Part shown: piece by piece, positions 52,844 through 62,412 of the stretch
How the letters are laid out: every line of letters starts with the position of its first letter
Numbering within the stretch: position 1 is the stretch's first letter
NCBI GenBank assembly: GCA_000799755.1
Contig: JUHI01000003.1
Coordinates: 496,001 to 560,000 of the forward strand
Origin: Martinezella tropici
GTDB taxonomy: Bacteria; Pseudomonadota; Alphaproteobacteria; Rhizobiales; Rhizobiaceae
Direction of reading: 5' to 3'
DNA length: 64,000 nt
Position numbers and translations under genes: made by a program
The notes under the pieces: model-generated
The model's database searches: none
What the model was told of the DNA's origin: nothing
The model's input: only the letters and a program-made list of their open reading frames with translations

Positions 52844-53167
52844 ATGACCCAGCACTGGAGGACATTTCTGGCCCGCTCCGCTCCGCCGGGCGCAATATCG
52901 GATTTCTCCGCAACCGAATTCACTCTCGGTGTTGCAATCAACTTGCGGTACTGCCTGAACCTCGTCCGGCCGACGCCAGAATGTATTGATCTCGCGGAAC
53001 TTGTTCTGCTACGTGCCGCAAATTATGGCGAGGCCAGAATGGGCCTCAAGCCGCAATTGTTTGCAGAGGCCGAAAACGCGCTTGCCCAGGCAACGCGGCT
53101 ACTCGAGATCGAACTTGAATATTGCTGGGTGCAAGCTGCGAAAGAGTGCCGCATTCGGGCTGCCTGA
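52844..53167 (+). CDS. Hypothetical protein, 107 residues
   Basis: I do not recognise a family. The C-terminal half looks helical (LAELVLLRAANYGEARMGLK, then EAENALAQATRLLEIELEYCW), like a small helical bundle, with no signal or membrane segment. GGAAGG lies upstream of the ATG. It lies between the repeat protein B gene and the DUF1127 gene and seems independent. Confidence 0.5.
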   Translation: MTQHWRTFLARSAPPGAISDFSATEFTLGVAINLRYCLNLVRPTPECIDLAELVLLRAANYGEARMGLKPQLFAEAENALAQATRLLEIELEYCWVQAAKECRIRAA

Positions 53168-53470
53168 AATTTTCGCGAGGTTTTTTCTGCGATGAGAGAG
53201 GAAAACCACTGAGCGGGCCGTCCGCATGGATACCTTCTACATGCGGCCCCGCGGTCGCTGCCATTTCCGCGTGATCTGTCAGGAGCATGTGCTCGGCTCG
53301 AAAACCGAGCGGTCATCTTCGATGGGAGAGGCTGGCCCGACCACGGCGATGCTTAGCGCAAAATAGCGCTTCAATCGGCTGCTGCCTCTGGGAAAAGGCG
53401 TCGATGGTTGCCGCCCCTTGAACCCTTTGCGGCGGCGCATACCGGAAGGTATGCGCGCGAAAATGAAAAC
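53168..53470. other. Intergenic stretch
   Basis: These 303 bases contain no supported gene. They separate the 107-residue gene from the convergent DUF1127 gene; I see no strong hairpin. Confidence 0.35.
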
Positions 53471-53617
53471 TCAGTTGCCGCGGGCGCCGCTGACGGCGTA
53501 GGGGATATGCGCGCGCGAAATGCCCAGATCGCGAAGGACATGATCGTCGAGGGCGGAAAGTTCGCGTATTGCTCTGCGCTCTTCGCTGAAGCGTTTAATC
53601 TTCTGAAATATTCTCAT
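53471..53617 (-). CDS. DUF1127 small protein
   Basis: This 48-residue basic protein (MRIFQKIKRFSEERRAIRE, then LSALDDHVLRDLGISRAHI) matches DUF1127, a family of short arginine-rich alphaproteobacterial proteins; the L.xLdDhxLrDlGisR core is clear. AAAGGAG precedes the ATG at 53617. Some members affect RNA turnover, phosphate and stress responses in Agrobacterium and Rhodobacter. Confidence 0.85.
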   Translation of the reverse strand: MRIFQKIKRFSEERRAIRELSALDDHVLRDLGISRAHIPYAVSGARGN

Positions 53618-53857
53618 TTTAGCGTCTCCTTTGTTTGCTGCGCAGGAGATAAGCATTTACCCGCCTAAATAAAATGCACATGCCTGCAAGATAGCCATGC
53701 CGCTTTTGCAAAGCTCAAAGCGGCGCCACTCTTTACCGGCTGGCTGTAGCCTGTCGTGCCAGCGATTGGTCTCCTCGATCTCACGCCAATCATGGCCGTT
53801 GGGCGTAACTGCACCCTGAGGCTTGAATTTGGGGCCAACTGATATTGAAATAGCTCT

Positions 53858-55075
53858 ATGACCCATTACCGTGACCCCGACCTCACTGATCGCGCCTACA
53901 TCGGCGCGACGACCTACCACGCGATCAAGCGCTACTTTGCTCATGCGGAAGGATTGCCGGCCGGGTATGACTTCGAGGCACGTTACCGTGCCTATCTCGG
54001 TGAAGCATTGGAAGCACGAGATCGGAAAGCTTTTTCTCGGGCTACGATGCGCCTTTTCGCAAGCCTGAGAAATGGCCATACCTCCTTTTGGGACGAAGAA
54101 TTGGCGCAGCAGACAGGACCGATGCCGTTCAGGATAAGACGGATCGACAGTCGATGGACGGTCGTGCGATCAAGGATGGCTGAGCTATCCCCTGGTGACG
54201 TGGTGACCATAGTCGACGGTAGACCTGTCGATGAATGGCTTGAGAGTGCGCGCGAACATATTGGTCAATCCAGCATCGCGGCATTGGATTGGATGACATG
54301 GCTCCGCCCATATCTGCTGCCACAACGTTTTACGGTCGGCACGGATGATGGCAGGCAAGTGCCGATCGATTTGACCGAACCCCTAGCCGGACCTGAACGC
54401 GGACCACCGCTTGCAACCGACGTTGAAACCGTCCAACGCAAAGACGGCGTGGTGGTGATCCGCATTCCAGGCTTTGATGACCCGAAATATGAGGAAGCCG
54501 CCATTACGGCCATTCGAGGCGTGGAAAATACTCGCCCCATCCTCCTCGATCTGCGCGACAACAGCGGCGGCAGTTCGCCAGGCAAGCTGCTGTCGGCGAT
54601 TATGACCAATCCCTATCGCGGTACGTTGGTATCTACCCCTATGACAATTGCCAAGTCCGATGCTTCGAACTCCTTCAACGGCAGCATCCCGGCATTGCCC
54701 ATAACGATGATGCGAAGCGGCCCGGATATAACGCTGCCTTTCACAGACGCCTGGAAGGGGAAGATGGCGCTACTCATCAACGGCGGCAGTGCTTCGGCAT
54801 GCGAAGATTTCGCCTTACGCTTCAAGGATGGCAAGCGTGGCCTCGTGTTCGGCGAGCCTAGCTTCGGATCGACGGGACAGCCATACTTTGTGCGGTTTCC
54901 CGAGTTTGGTATGTCGTTCAGGGTATCCACCAAGCGCGAATATTTTCCCGACGGTCGCCAGTTCGAAGGCGTCGGCGTAGAGCCCGACGTGTCTATTCCT
55001 CTGACGCGCGACGAATTGAGGAATGGGATCGATATTCAGCTCGAGCTTGCCGCCAAAGCTGTGTTGGCCGAATGA
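53858..55075 (+). CDS. S41-family peptidase-like protein without signal peptide
   Basis: This 405-residue protein has a PDZ-like part (AELSPGDVVTIVDGRPVDEWL) and an S41 peptidase core: VVVIRIPGFDDPKYEEAA, ILLDLRDNSGGSSPGK and ALLINGGSASACEDFAL with the likely nucleophile serine. The usual lysine of Ctp proteases is not seen in GEPSFGSTGQP, as in the IRBP-like branch. An in-frame stop lies four codons before the ATG and no signal peptide is present, unlike most S41 proteins; the gene may have lost its 5' end. Confidence 0.78.
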   Translation: MTHYRDPDLTDRAYIGATTYHAIKRYFAHAEGLPAGYDFEARYRAYLGEALEARDRKAFSRATMRLFASLRNGHTSFWDEELAQQTGPMPFRIRRIDSRWTVVRSRMAELSPGDVVTIVDGRPVDEWLESAREHIGQSSIAALDWMTWLRPYLLPQRFTVGTDDGRQVPIDLTEPLAGPERGPPLATDVETVQRKDGVVVIRIPGFDDPKYEEAAITAIRGVENTRPILLDLRDNSGGSSPGKLLSAIMTNPYRGTLVSTPMTIAKSDASNSFNGSIPALPITMMRSGPDITLPFTDAWKGKMALLINGGSASACEDFALRFKDGKRGLVFGEPSFGSTGQPYFVRFPEFGMSFRVSTKREYFPDGRQFEGVGVEPDVSIPLTRDELRNGIDIQLELAAKAVLAE

Positions 55076-55510
55076 CGGGCCGGCGGACGGAAGTTCAGCC
55101 GTGGCAAGGACCGGCTGCCGGAGCTCTGGCAGACAGGCTGGTGGCTTTGTGCCTTACACCGGACATCGCACCCATCTGTGTATCGGTTGGAAAATGCTCG
55201 AAATAGCGAAATAGCGGGAAGTACTTATACGATTTCCACCCTGCGCATCTTTAAACCTATGAGCGCAATGCCTACGTGGTCTACCGTTATGTCTATCAAG
55301 GCAACACCGATGTGAGACCGCATCAAGACCACGCCCTTCCTCAGTGGGGACTGAGGGCAGGCGGTCATTTTTCCATGTAGTGAGCAACCCAAACCTTCGA
55401 CACACCCTTGGTGCGTCGACCGCATAGGCGCGCAATCTCCCCGTCTTATCAACCAATACCAACCGGGCGGCTGTCGGGTGGACGAACCCGTGCGCCCTAG
55501 GAGAGAAGAG
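55076..55510. other. Intergenic stretch before the SPFH gene
   Basis: These 435 bases hold the promoter and leader of the SPFH gene. A minus-strand frame at 55225-55527 lacks a convincing start and is probably a shadow or remnant. Confidence 0.35.
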
Positions 55511-57556
55511 ATGGAAGCCCTCACCAATCTCAGTCCGATGGAATGGCTCGCGATCGAAATCGCCGTTCCCGTTATCGTGTTGGCAATATTCTTTCGATGG
55601 AGCGGCGTGGTCCGCTATATTCCCAATGACAGGCTCGGCATTCTTGAAAAGCTGTGGAGTTTTCGTGGCTCGGTCAAGAATGGCTTCATTGCACTCAACG
55701 GCGAGGCCGGCTTCCAGCCGGATGTCGTGCGCGGCGGCCTGCATTTCTTCATGCCGTTCCAATATTCGATGCATCGCGCCAATCTCGTGACCATCCCGCA
55801 GGGCCAGATCGGCTATGTCTTCGCCCGTGACGGCAAGCCGTTGCCGCCGACCCAGACGCTTGCCTCGAACATAGAGGCCGATGATTTCCAGGATGTGCGC
55901 GGCTTTCTCATCAAAGACGGACACAAAGGCCCACAGCGCAAGATCCTGCGCGAAGGCACCTATGCCATCAACCTCGCGCAGTTCATCGTGCTGACGGCCC
56001 AATCGATCTACGCCGTCAATCTCAGTTCATCGGAACAGACGCTGTTTGCTGACATGTCGACGCTGATCACCCAGCGTGACGGTTTCGAACCAGTCGTCAT
56101 CCATGACGCCGAGGACATGATCGGCATCGTGACCATCCACGACGGTCCGGCACTGCCCGACGGCGAGATTATTGCGCCTACGGTCGCCAACGATCCGAAA
56201 GATCTGAATTTCCATAACAATTTTCAAGATCCTGAGAAGTTTCTCAATGCCGGCGGTTATCGCGGCCGACAGCTGCAGGTGCTTGCCGATGGCAGCTATT
56301 TCCTCAACCGTATCTTCGCGACCGTCGAACTGGTCGACAAGACGATCATCGGCGTCGGTACGGTCGGCGTCGTGGTTTCCTATACCGGTCGCCGGGGCGA
56401 CGATATTTCTGGCCAGGCCTATCGCCATGGCGAGCTTGTTGAAACGGGTGCACGCGGTGTGTGGTCGACGCCGCTTCTGCCGGGCAAGTACGCCTTCAAC
56501 ACTTACGCCGGGAACATCGTCATCGTACCGACCACCAACTTCGTGCTCAAATGGACCAAGGAACAATACGGCGAGCACCGTCTGGACGAAAACCTGTCCG
56601 AAGTATCCCTCATCACCAAGGATGCGTTCGAACCTATGCTGCCGCTCTCCGTCGTCGTCCACATCGACTACATGAAGGCTCCGCTCGTCGTGCAGCGCTT
56701 CGGCGATATCAAGCGCCTGGTCGAACAGACGCTCGATCCGATGGTCTCGGCCTATTTCAAGAATATCGCCCAGACGAAAACCTTGATCGAACTGTTGCAG
56801 GAGCGCAGCGAGATCCAGCGCAAGTCCGGTGACGAAATGCGCGAAAAATTTTCCTCCTACAGCCTCGAACTGCAAGAAGTGCTGATCGGCACGCCGCGCG
56901 CCAGCAACGGCCAGAACAGCATAGAGCAGATTCTCATCCAGCTGCGCGAGCGCCAGATCGCCGTTGAGAAGGTCGAGACCTACAAATTGCAGGAGGCAGC
57001 TGCAATCCAGGAACGTACGTTGCGCGAGAAGGAGGCGCTTGCCGAACAACAGGCCAAGATCACGACATCCGCGCTCACCATCGAGATCAGCGAGAATGAG
57101 GGCAAGGCGCAGCTTGCCCGTACCCGCCAGCAGGCGGAAACCATTCAGGTCACGGCCAAGGCAGAGGCCGAGAAAGTGCGCCTCGCAGGTCTCGGCGAAG
57201 CCGACCGGATCAAAGCCATTGCGCTTGCAGATGCAGAGCGTATCAGGGCAACCGGCCTTGCGGATGCAGAGAAAGTGCGCGCCGTTGGCCTGGCGGAAGC
57301 GGAAGCCACCGAGAAGAAAGTCGCGGCTTTCGGCGGCCCGGACTATCAGCTCAACTCGCAGGTTCTCATGCGATTTGCCGAGGCGATCGAGAACGGCAGG
57401 CTCCCACTCGTGCCGCAGATCCAGGTCGGCGGTGGTGTCGGAGAAAAGGGCGCTCCCAACGGTCTTGTGGAAATGATGCTGTCGATGCTGGTCGCCGACC
57501 GGCTTGGGCAGCAGGGTTCGCCAACCGTTGTGCCCGCGCCGATTAAGCAGGATTAA
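55511..57556 (+). CDS. Large SPFH/flotillin-like membrane protein
   Basis: This 681-residue protein has one N-terminal membrane helix (WLAIEIAVPVIVLAIFF), a long SPFH/band-7 region (residues about 30-420) and a coiled coil rich in Ala/Glu/Arg repeats (residues about 490-610, such as ADAERIRATGLADAEKVRAVGLAEAEA). A Gly/Pro tail follows. The ATG at 55511 has GGAGAGAAG upstream. Flotillin-like proteins oligomerise on the inner membrane and organise other proteins. It is longer than typical flotillins, and no NfeD partner gene is adjacent. Confidence 0.85.
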   Translation: MEALTNLSPMEWLAIEIAVPVIVLAIFFRWSGVVRYIPNDRLGILEKLWSFRGSVKNGFIALNGEAGFQPDVVRGGLHFFMPFQYSMHRANLVTIPQGQIGYVFARDGKPLPPTQTLASNIEADDFQDVRGFLIKDGHKGPQRKILREGTYAINLAQFIVLTAQSIYAVNLSSSEQTLFADMSTLITQRDGFEPVVIHDAEDMIGIVTIHDGPALPDGEIIAPTVANDPKDLNFHNNFQDPEKFLNAGGYRGRQLQVLADGSYFLNRIFATVELVDKTIIGVGTVGVVVSYTGRRGDDISGQAYRHGELVETGARGVWSTPLLPGKYAFNTYAGNIVIVPTTNFVLKWTKEQYGEHRLDENLSEVSLITKDAFEPMLPLSVVVHIDYMKAPLVVQRFGDIKRLVEQTLDPMVSAYFKNIAQTKTLIELLQERSEIQRKSGDEMREKFSSYSLELQEVLIGTPRASNGQNSIEQILIQLRERQIAVEKVETYKLQEAAAIQERTLREKEALAEQQAKITTSALTIEISENEGKAQLARTRQQAETIQVTAKAEAEKVRLAGLGEADRIKAIALADAERIRATGLADAEKVRAVGLAEAEATEKKVAAFGGPDYQLNSQVLMRFAEAIENGRLPLVPQIQVGGGVGEKGAPNGLVEMMLSMLVADRLGQQGSPTVVPAPIKQD

Positions 57557-57560
57557 TCGC

Positions 57561-57587
57561 AGACGGGCCGGCGATGCCGGCCCGTCT
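57561..57587 (+). terminator. Terminator-like hairpin after the SPFH gene
   Basis: A 12-bp perfect stem (57561-57572 with 57576-57587) with loop GAT begins five bases after the stop codon. The stem is GC-rich (GACGGGCCGGC), but only a short T-run follows. Confidence 0.7.
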
Positions 57588-57648
57588 TGCGTCATGAGAT
57601 GAGCATGAGGCGGCAGGCCCGATGGCTAGATCCGTGAAATCACAAGAA

Positions 57649-57673
57649 GTCGCGCGGACAATGTCCGCGCGAC
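57649..57673 (-). terminator. Terminator-like hairpin after the kinase at 57715
   Basis: GTCGCGCGGAC at 57649-57659 pairs perfectly with GTCCGCGCGAC at 57663-57673 around three bases; on the minus strand it is followed by TTCTTGTG. It sits 41 bases after the kinase stop and faces the SPFH terminator. Confidence 0.65.
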
Positions 57674-57714
57674 ACTTAATTCGACTTCAATCTCGCGAAT
57701 ACCGATTTTCGCCG

Positions 57715-59085
57715 CTATCCGCCATGGGGAAAGGTTAGCAAAACGGTCAACCCTCCCCCTGGCGTTTCTCCAAGTACGACCGATCCGCCATGGGCATGGA
57801 TGACCTGTGCGACGATTGCGAGCCCCATCCCCGTGCCCTCGGCTTCCGCACTGGCCCCTCGAACAAAGGGGCGCAACACCGCTTCGCGCTCTGAGGTCGG
57901 AATTCCGGGACCGTGATCAATGACCTTCAGCTGATGAGCTTCGAGCACTTCAACGACAATTATATCAGCACTTGGAGCATGCCGGAGAGAATTGGCAATC
58001 AAGTTATCCAGTGCAACACGAATTGCCGCTTCCGAACCGGAAATAGCGACTTTAGCCTTGGGAGCGCGCAACTCAATCTCGAGCCCCTGCTTGATTGCCC
58101 TGGGCACATGTTCGGTGATGACCGAGCGCGCGATCGCAGTGAGGTCGACGGACGTGAAGGCAAAAGACTGTCCAGAGAGGCGGGCAAGCTGCAACGACGT
58201 TGTGACGATGGAAGCAAGACGTGTCGCGTCGCGGATCAGCGGCTCTCTGACTTGCGGATCTTTCACCAAATCCAGCTTGATACGCAGCTTGGTCAAGGGC
58301 GTCCTTAACTCGTGGGATGCGCTTGCAAGGAAATTACGCTGCGCCTCGAAGGCGGCATCGATCCGCGTCAAAGCGGTATTGAATGCCGCGACCATCGGCC
58401 TGAGCTCGGCTGGAGTATCAGCGTCAGGAATTCTGCGACCGTTGGGAAGGCCATCGATCTGTGCGGCGGCATCGACGACGCGTCGGACAGGGGTCGCAAT
58501 GGTGTGCCTGATGGCGATTGCCGCAATCGTCACCGTCGTCACCAATACGAGACCGAGAAGATGGTAAAGGCCCTGCGGCCACACCGCCCAAAGCGTCGCG
58601 AAGATCGTCTGAAAATTCGAAAAGGATATGCCACCCAAGGCAATGACGACACGCGGATCACTGTCATCCACCAGTCTAAGGGCGAGAAATCGCTCTTCAC
58701 CGGCGGTATAGTAGAATTCGGACGCGAAGATTTCCGAAGGGGCAGCCTTGATGATCTGATCGACCGAGGAAGGTATGGTTCCATGAGAGACAGTTTGGCT
58801 TCCATCGCTCACCAGATACCAAAAAGACGGTTCCGCATTGGCGAATCCCATGATGGTTGCGGGGATACCCTTCTGCTCCAAGACGAGCCTGCCGTTGCTA
58901 TCGTACGCCCTTCCAGATTGCAGGAGCTTGCCCACGACATCGGCATTCATGCGCTGCTTGGTCTTCACATTCGTGCTGAGGAAAACGCCCAATGTCAAAA
59001 CGGTGCTCAGCACCATGACGCATGCCATGCCAACGATGAGCAGGCCCGCCACCGGAAGTGCGATCGAACGCTTCGGCCACTTCAT
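57715..59085 (-). CDS. Sensor histidine kinase (HAMP, HisKA, HATPase)
   Basis: This kinase has 456 residues from MKWPKRSIALPVAGLLIVG. It has two membrane helices (about 8-36 and about 170-192) around a periplasmic domain, then a HAMP segment, a phospho-histidine in SASHELRTPLTKLRIKL, and an ATP-binding domain with N and G boxes (DNLIANSLRHAPS and DHGPGIPTSE). Its ATG overlaps the regulator stop (ATGA). The overlap and the gene order match the pair cut at the left window edge. Signal unknown. Confidence 0.92.
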   Translation of the reverse strand: MKWPKRSIALPVAGLLIVGMACVMVLSTVLTLGVFLSTNVKTKQRMNADVVGKLLQSGRAYDSNGRLVLEQKGIPATIMGFANAEPSFWYLVSDGSQTVSHGTIPSSVDQIIKAAPSEIFASEFYYTAGEERFLALRLVDDSDPRVVIALGGISFSNFQTIFATLWAVWPQGLYHLLGLVLVTTVTIAAIAIRHTIATPVRRVVDAAAQIDGLPNGRRIPDADTPAELRPMVAAFNTALTRIDAAFEAQRNFLASASHELRTPLTKLRIKLDLVKDPQVREPLIRDATRLASIVTTSLQLARLSGQSFAFTSVDLTAIARSVITEHVPRAIKQGLEIELRAPKAKVAISGSEAAIRVALDNLIANSLRHAPSADIIVVEVLEAHQLKVIDHGPGIPTSEREAVLRPFVRGASAEAEGTGMGLAIVAQVIHAHGGSVVLGETPGGGLTVLLTFPHGG

Positions 59086-59753
59086 TCTTGCACCAGCATA
59101 TAACCGATCCCGCGAATGGTACGGATGTTGACGTCGCAATTGGCTTCGCGCAGCCTGCGACGCAGACGAGAAACATGCGACTCGATCACATTCGATTCTA
59201 TTTCGTCATCGACGCTGTAGGCTGATGCCTCCAGCGTACTGCGCTCGACCACCCTGCCTGCCCTGCGTATCAGCGCTTCAAGAATGCCGAGCTCCCGCCG
59301 CGGAATATTGAGGACGACTTCGCCGATCATGGCCGAGCGATGGTTGAGGTCGAAGATCAGGTTTCCAAACTGGGTGCACCCCGTTTCGTCGAGATTGTAG
59401 CGGCGCAAGACGGCCCTCGCCCGTGCCACCAGCTCCATGGGTTCGAATGGCTTACCGATATACTCGTCCGCCCCCTTGTCCAGCGCCGCGACGATATCGA
59501 TGGGATCATCCAAGGCCGTCAGGATCAAGGTTGCGGGTCGCGGCCGCAACTGACGCAACACGGGGAGCAAGGAAAGCCCGTCACCGTCTGGAAGATGACG
59601 ATCGATGATGACGAGATCGAATTTGAAAGCAAGAAGCGCGGCCTCCGCATCACCAACCGTCGCAAACGTATCAGTCACCCCGATCGAGGTTTCCATCATA
59701 GCCTTTAGAGACGCGGCGAGTTCGAGATCATCTTCAACGATCAGAATATGCAT
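59082..59753 (-). CDS. OmpR/PhoB-type response regulator (paralogue of the one at 80-754)
   Basis: This 223-residue regulator has acidic residues E7-D8-D9, phosphoacceptor D51 in VIIDRHLPDG, lysine in EYIGKPFEPMEL and a winged-helix C-terminal domain ending IRTIRGIGYMLVQE. Its receiver and helix-turn-helix pattern run parallel to the regulator at 80-754 (shared RRE.g.lE.L.RR and SHvSRlRrrl-type parts). Its own kinase follows in an ATGA overlap. Confidence 0.92.
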   Translation of the reverse strand: MHILIVEDDLELAASLKAMMETSIGVTDTFATVGDAEAALLAFKFDLVIIDRHLPDGDGLSLLPVLRQLRPRPATLILTALDDPIDIVAALDKGADEYIGKPFEPMELVARARAVLRRYNLDETGCTQFGNLIFDLNHRSAMIGEVVLNIPRRELGILEALIRRAGRVVERSTLEASAYSVDDEIESNVIESHVSRLRRRLREANCDVNIRTIRGIGYMLVQE

Positions 59754-59896
59754 GTTTTGCCTAAGTAAAGTTCAGATATGGGCCAAACGCCGATTGGCTC
59801 CCACACATAGTGGAAGGGATGCGGCATTCTAGCTCTTGCGCCGCGATCCAGCCAAGGTGCGAGAGGGAGGGCTTCCGCATCCATTGCAGATCACTT

Positions 59897-60088
59897 TCAA
59901 TAATCGTAGTTTGGCGCGTCGATCGATCTGTCCATGCGACGCTCGCGCATCATGTCGATGCGCTGCTTGCAAACGGCAAAAGCCGTTGTCCCGCGTTCAA
60001 AACCGTACTCCTTACAGCGGTCACCATCTTCGACGGACTGGCAGCCGGAAAGATACACGGATAGGGCGACTGCTAACCAATAACGCAT
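59897..60088 (-). CDS. Small lipoprotein, 63 residues
   Basis: This peptide has a signal with lipobox (MRYWLAVALSVYLSGC, lipid on C16), then a short cysteine-bearing mature part (DRCKEYGFERGTTAFAVCKQRIDMMRERRMDRS). The two further cysteines may form a disulphide. Similar small lipoproteins are common in rhizobia. No function known. Confidence 0.65.
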   Translation of the reverse strand: MRYWLAVALSVYLSGCQSVEDGDRCKEYGFERGTTAFAVCKQRIDMMRERRMDRSIDAPNYDY

Positions 60089-60191
60089 AGGGAAACCTCA
60101 CGATCTTCTATTGAATTCAATGCACCACACATGCGATGCGAACATTACGATACTCTTACGGGTCGGAAACGATCGCTCCCGAGCAGTTCCG

Positions 60192-61067
60192 TCAATTCAA
60201 AGGCTTAGCCGGATTGGGCGTGGAGAGATCTGATGCCAGGGGTTCGCGGACTCGCGCGCCGTGGTCTGCCCATGATGGGGGTGCGCCGAAGGACGCGGCG
60301 ATCGAGCCAGCGATGCCTGGCGCGCGACCAAAGGTTTCGCACAAGGGGGAGCCCGGCTTGCCGCCAAGCGCAGTGCGAATCTCATATACCGAGGGGAGAC
60401 GAATATTCAGCCCCTTGGGCTCCTTGCCTGTGATGATCATTCTGGAGAATTCGCTTCCGAACGCGGCCGCCAAATCGTAGGCGTCTCCAACCCTTGAGAC
60501 GCGAGCCTCGCTCGTAAAGGAATTCGCGCCACGAGACCAAACTATAGCGGCACGCTGAACGCCGGCACTGTCTAACGCCTCCGCTTCCATCGCCAGTCCG
60601 CCAAGCCCCAAGGGAAGACGCGGAATTTGCACGGGCAAAGCAATCGAGCTGCCGATCGAAATCGCCTTTGCTGCTCCGGCTACCGCAGGCTGCGTGGGCA
60701 CGATGTCGGTAATCACCGCCTTTATCGTGAGATCGGGCGATCCGCCGATTGGAACGATTTTATATTTTTCGCTCATCGTAAAGCAAATGGCGCGATCAAT
60801 CGCGTTCGAGACCAGCAGCCTATCGTTTGAATTCTGAATTCTTCGTCCGGCAGAAAACGTCAGGGTTGTCGGCCAGATGGCAACCGTTTTGATTTCCTTC
60901 AGCCGATTGCCATCCAGGTAGGTTCGCGATTTGGAAAATCGCCCCTTGGCTGCACCGAGATTGCCATAGGAGGACAGTGTCCCTCCTTCCTTCAATGGCA
61001 CCGAGCTGCAGCCGCTGGTGATCGTCAGAATTGAGGCGGTCGCCAAGGTAAGTGTACGAGCAGACAT
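60192..61067 (-). CDS. Outer-membrane lipoprotein, DUF3313-like
   Basis: This protein of about 291 residues starts MSARTLTLATASILTITSGC, a signal with a lipobox-like end. The mature part (SVPLKEGGTLSSYGNLG..., LKEIKTVAIWPTTLTF, DRAICFTMSEKYKIVP, LTIKAVITDIVP) matches the DUF3313 layout. An ATG at 61121 would add an 18-residue leader. The C-terminal tail (about residue 245 onwards) is low in secondary structure. It is probably periplasmic or outer-membrane; role unknown. Confidence 0.65.
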   Translation of the reverse strand: MSARTLTLATASILTITSGCSSVPLKEGGTLSSYGNLGAAKGRFSKSRTYLDGNRLKEIKTVAIWPTTLTFSAGRRIQNSNDRLLVSNAIDRAICFTMSEKYKIVPIGGSPDLTIKAVITDIVPTQPAVAGAAKAISIGSSIALPVQIPRLPLGLGGLAMEAEALDSAGVQRAAIVWSRGANSFTSEARVSRVGDAYDLAAAFGSEFSRMIITGKEPKGLNIRLPSVYEIRTALGGKPGSPLCETFGRAPGIAGSIAASFGAPPSWADHGARVREPLASDLSTPNPAKPLN

Positions 61068-61917
61068 TGATCGCACAACAGCTGCTTTCTTTGAATAGCC
61101 AGCTACTGTAATCGGGCGCATATAATGCAACTCCTTTGTTAAAGTTGCATCCCTTGTCCTGTTCCATCCTTGTGAAAACCTTACGGATTCGGCCCGTCCC
61201 GTTTATTGTCTTGCAACGGTCCTTCACTTGAAGATCAATATGGCAATCGGCCCTCCTAACAGGGCACCTACTATGACCGATGATAGAAGGTAGCGTGCGA
61301 TAATACGAAGAAGGCACCTGATATAGTACATTTGATGATATCCAGCCGCGTTGCGATCCACTTGCGCGCACGAGATCGCGCGAAGTGTCGATCGAGGCGA
61401 AGTCGAAGCATTGAATGCCTTTGCACGGGAGCTCGAAATATCCGAGTTATCTGTCTTTCCCGTTTGGCGCACACGGTTGGTAGGTATCCAATATTACCGC
61501 AATCTTACCGCACCCTGTAACGCGAACGGCGTCGCAATTGGCGATCATTGCGTCCTGGGAATGCGCACCGTGGTGCTAACCCTGGACGAGCCAGCCACTT
61601 ACCGGGACGCCGCGAGTGAAGCACATGTGCTGACGGCTCTCGACAAGCTTGTCATCTCGTCGATTTTATTCTGTGCTCTCGGCTTTCTCGTTCGCCTCGA
61701 AAATAGGGCTGCGATATGAGATCCGGAGAGCTGCCGGTTACCGGTCATTTCCCTGAGATCATGCTGCAGGCAGTCGAGGCGGTCTCGATAGCAAAATGCA
61801 GAGCCGGGGGCGCCAGCTTCAAATATGTATAAGCTGACTTCGATGCAGAAGGCTTGTCAGCTTAAAGTTCAAGTGCCATTGGTCTGAGAACGACGGGTGA
61901 CGATAAGCAGCTTTCAC
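61068..61917. other. Gene-poor stretch upstream of the Lrp regulator
   Basis: About 850 bases hold no gene I can support. A minus-strand frame ending at 61224 contains a short hydrophobic peptide (LLSSVIVGALLGGPIAILIF), and a plus-strand frame at 61351-61719 has one hydrophobic patch; neither has a good ribosome site. The Lrp promoter should lie in 61720-61917. Confidence 0.35.
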
Positions 61918-62412
61918 ATGAAACTCGACGCAATCGATCTGCGCATACTGGATGCCATTCAACGCGATGGCCGCATTACCAAGCTCGCGCTTGCCGACAA
62001 GGTCGGATTATCCCCTACCCCGTGCTGGCTGCGCCTTCGAAAGCTGGAAAAGGCCGGGATCATCACAGGCTATCATGCGCATCTGTCGCTGCGGCGCCTC
62101 GCCCCGATCGCCAACGTCATGGTGGAACTCACCCTCGCCAACCATCGCCAGGCCGATTTCGAGCGGTTCGAACGCGCGGTTGCCTCGACCCCGGAAATCG
62201 TTGCCTGCTGGGCCGTCGGCGGCGGCGTCGATTATATTTTGAAGATCATGGCGGCCAATATCGACGCTTACCAGCGTTTGATCGACGAGCTCCTCGATCG
62301 CGACCTCGGGATCGAGCGCTATTTCACCTATATCGTAACCAAGACGGTGAAAGAGGAGACGGTGCTGCCCGTCATCGATCTGCTTTCTCCCGATGTGCTC
62401 GGCGACGAATAG
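61918..62412 (+). CDS. Lrp/AsnC-family regulator
   Basis: This regulator has about 164 residues: an N-terminal helix-turn-helix (LDAIDLRILDAIQRDGRITKLALADKVGLSPTPCWLRLRKLEKAG) and a RAM effector domain (about 65-150, including AVGGGVDYILKIMAANIDAYQRL). The ATG at 61918 is preferred; a GTG at 61897 is possible. It is 120 bases upstream of an aldehyde dehydrogenase gene in the same direction, the layout of local amino-acid catabolic operons, so it probably controls that gene. Confidence 0.9.
   Translation: MKLDAIDLRILDAIQRDGRITKLALADKVGLSPTPCWLRLRKLEKAGIITGYHAHLSLRRLAPIANVMVELTLANHRQADFERFERAVASTPEIVACWAVGGGVDYILKIMAANIDAYQRLIDELLDRDLGIERYFTYIVTKTVKEETVLPVIDLLSPDVLGDE

Noticed and set aside
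61224..61331. Short hydrophobic peptide on the minus strand
   Set aside because: It could be a membrane peptide, but the start is weak and there is no conserved context visible.
61351..61719. Plus-strand frame of 122 residues
   Set aside because: No ribosome site, no recognisable domain and irregular composition; not enough to call a gene.
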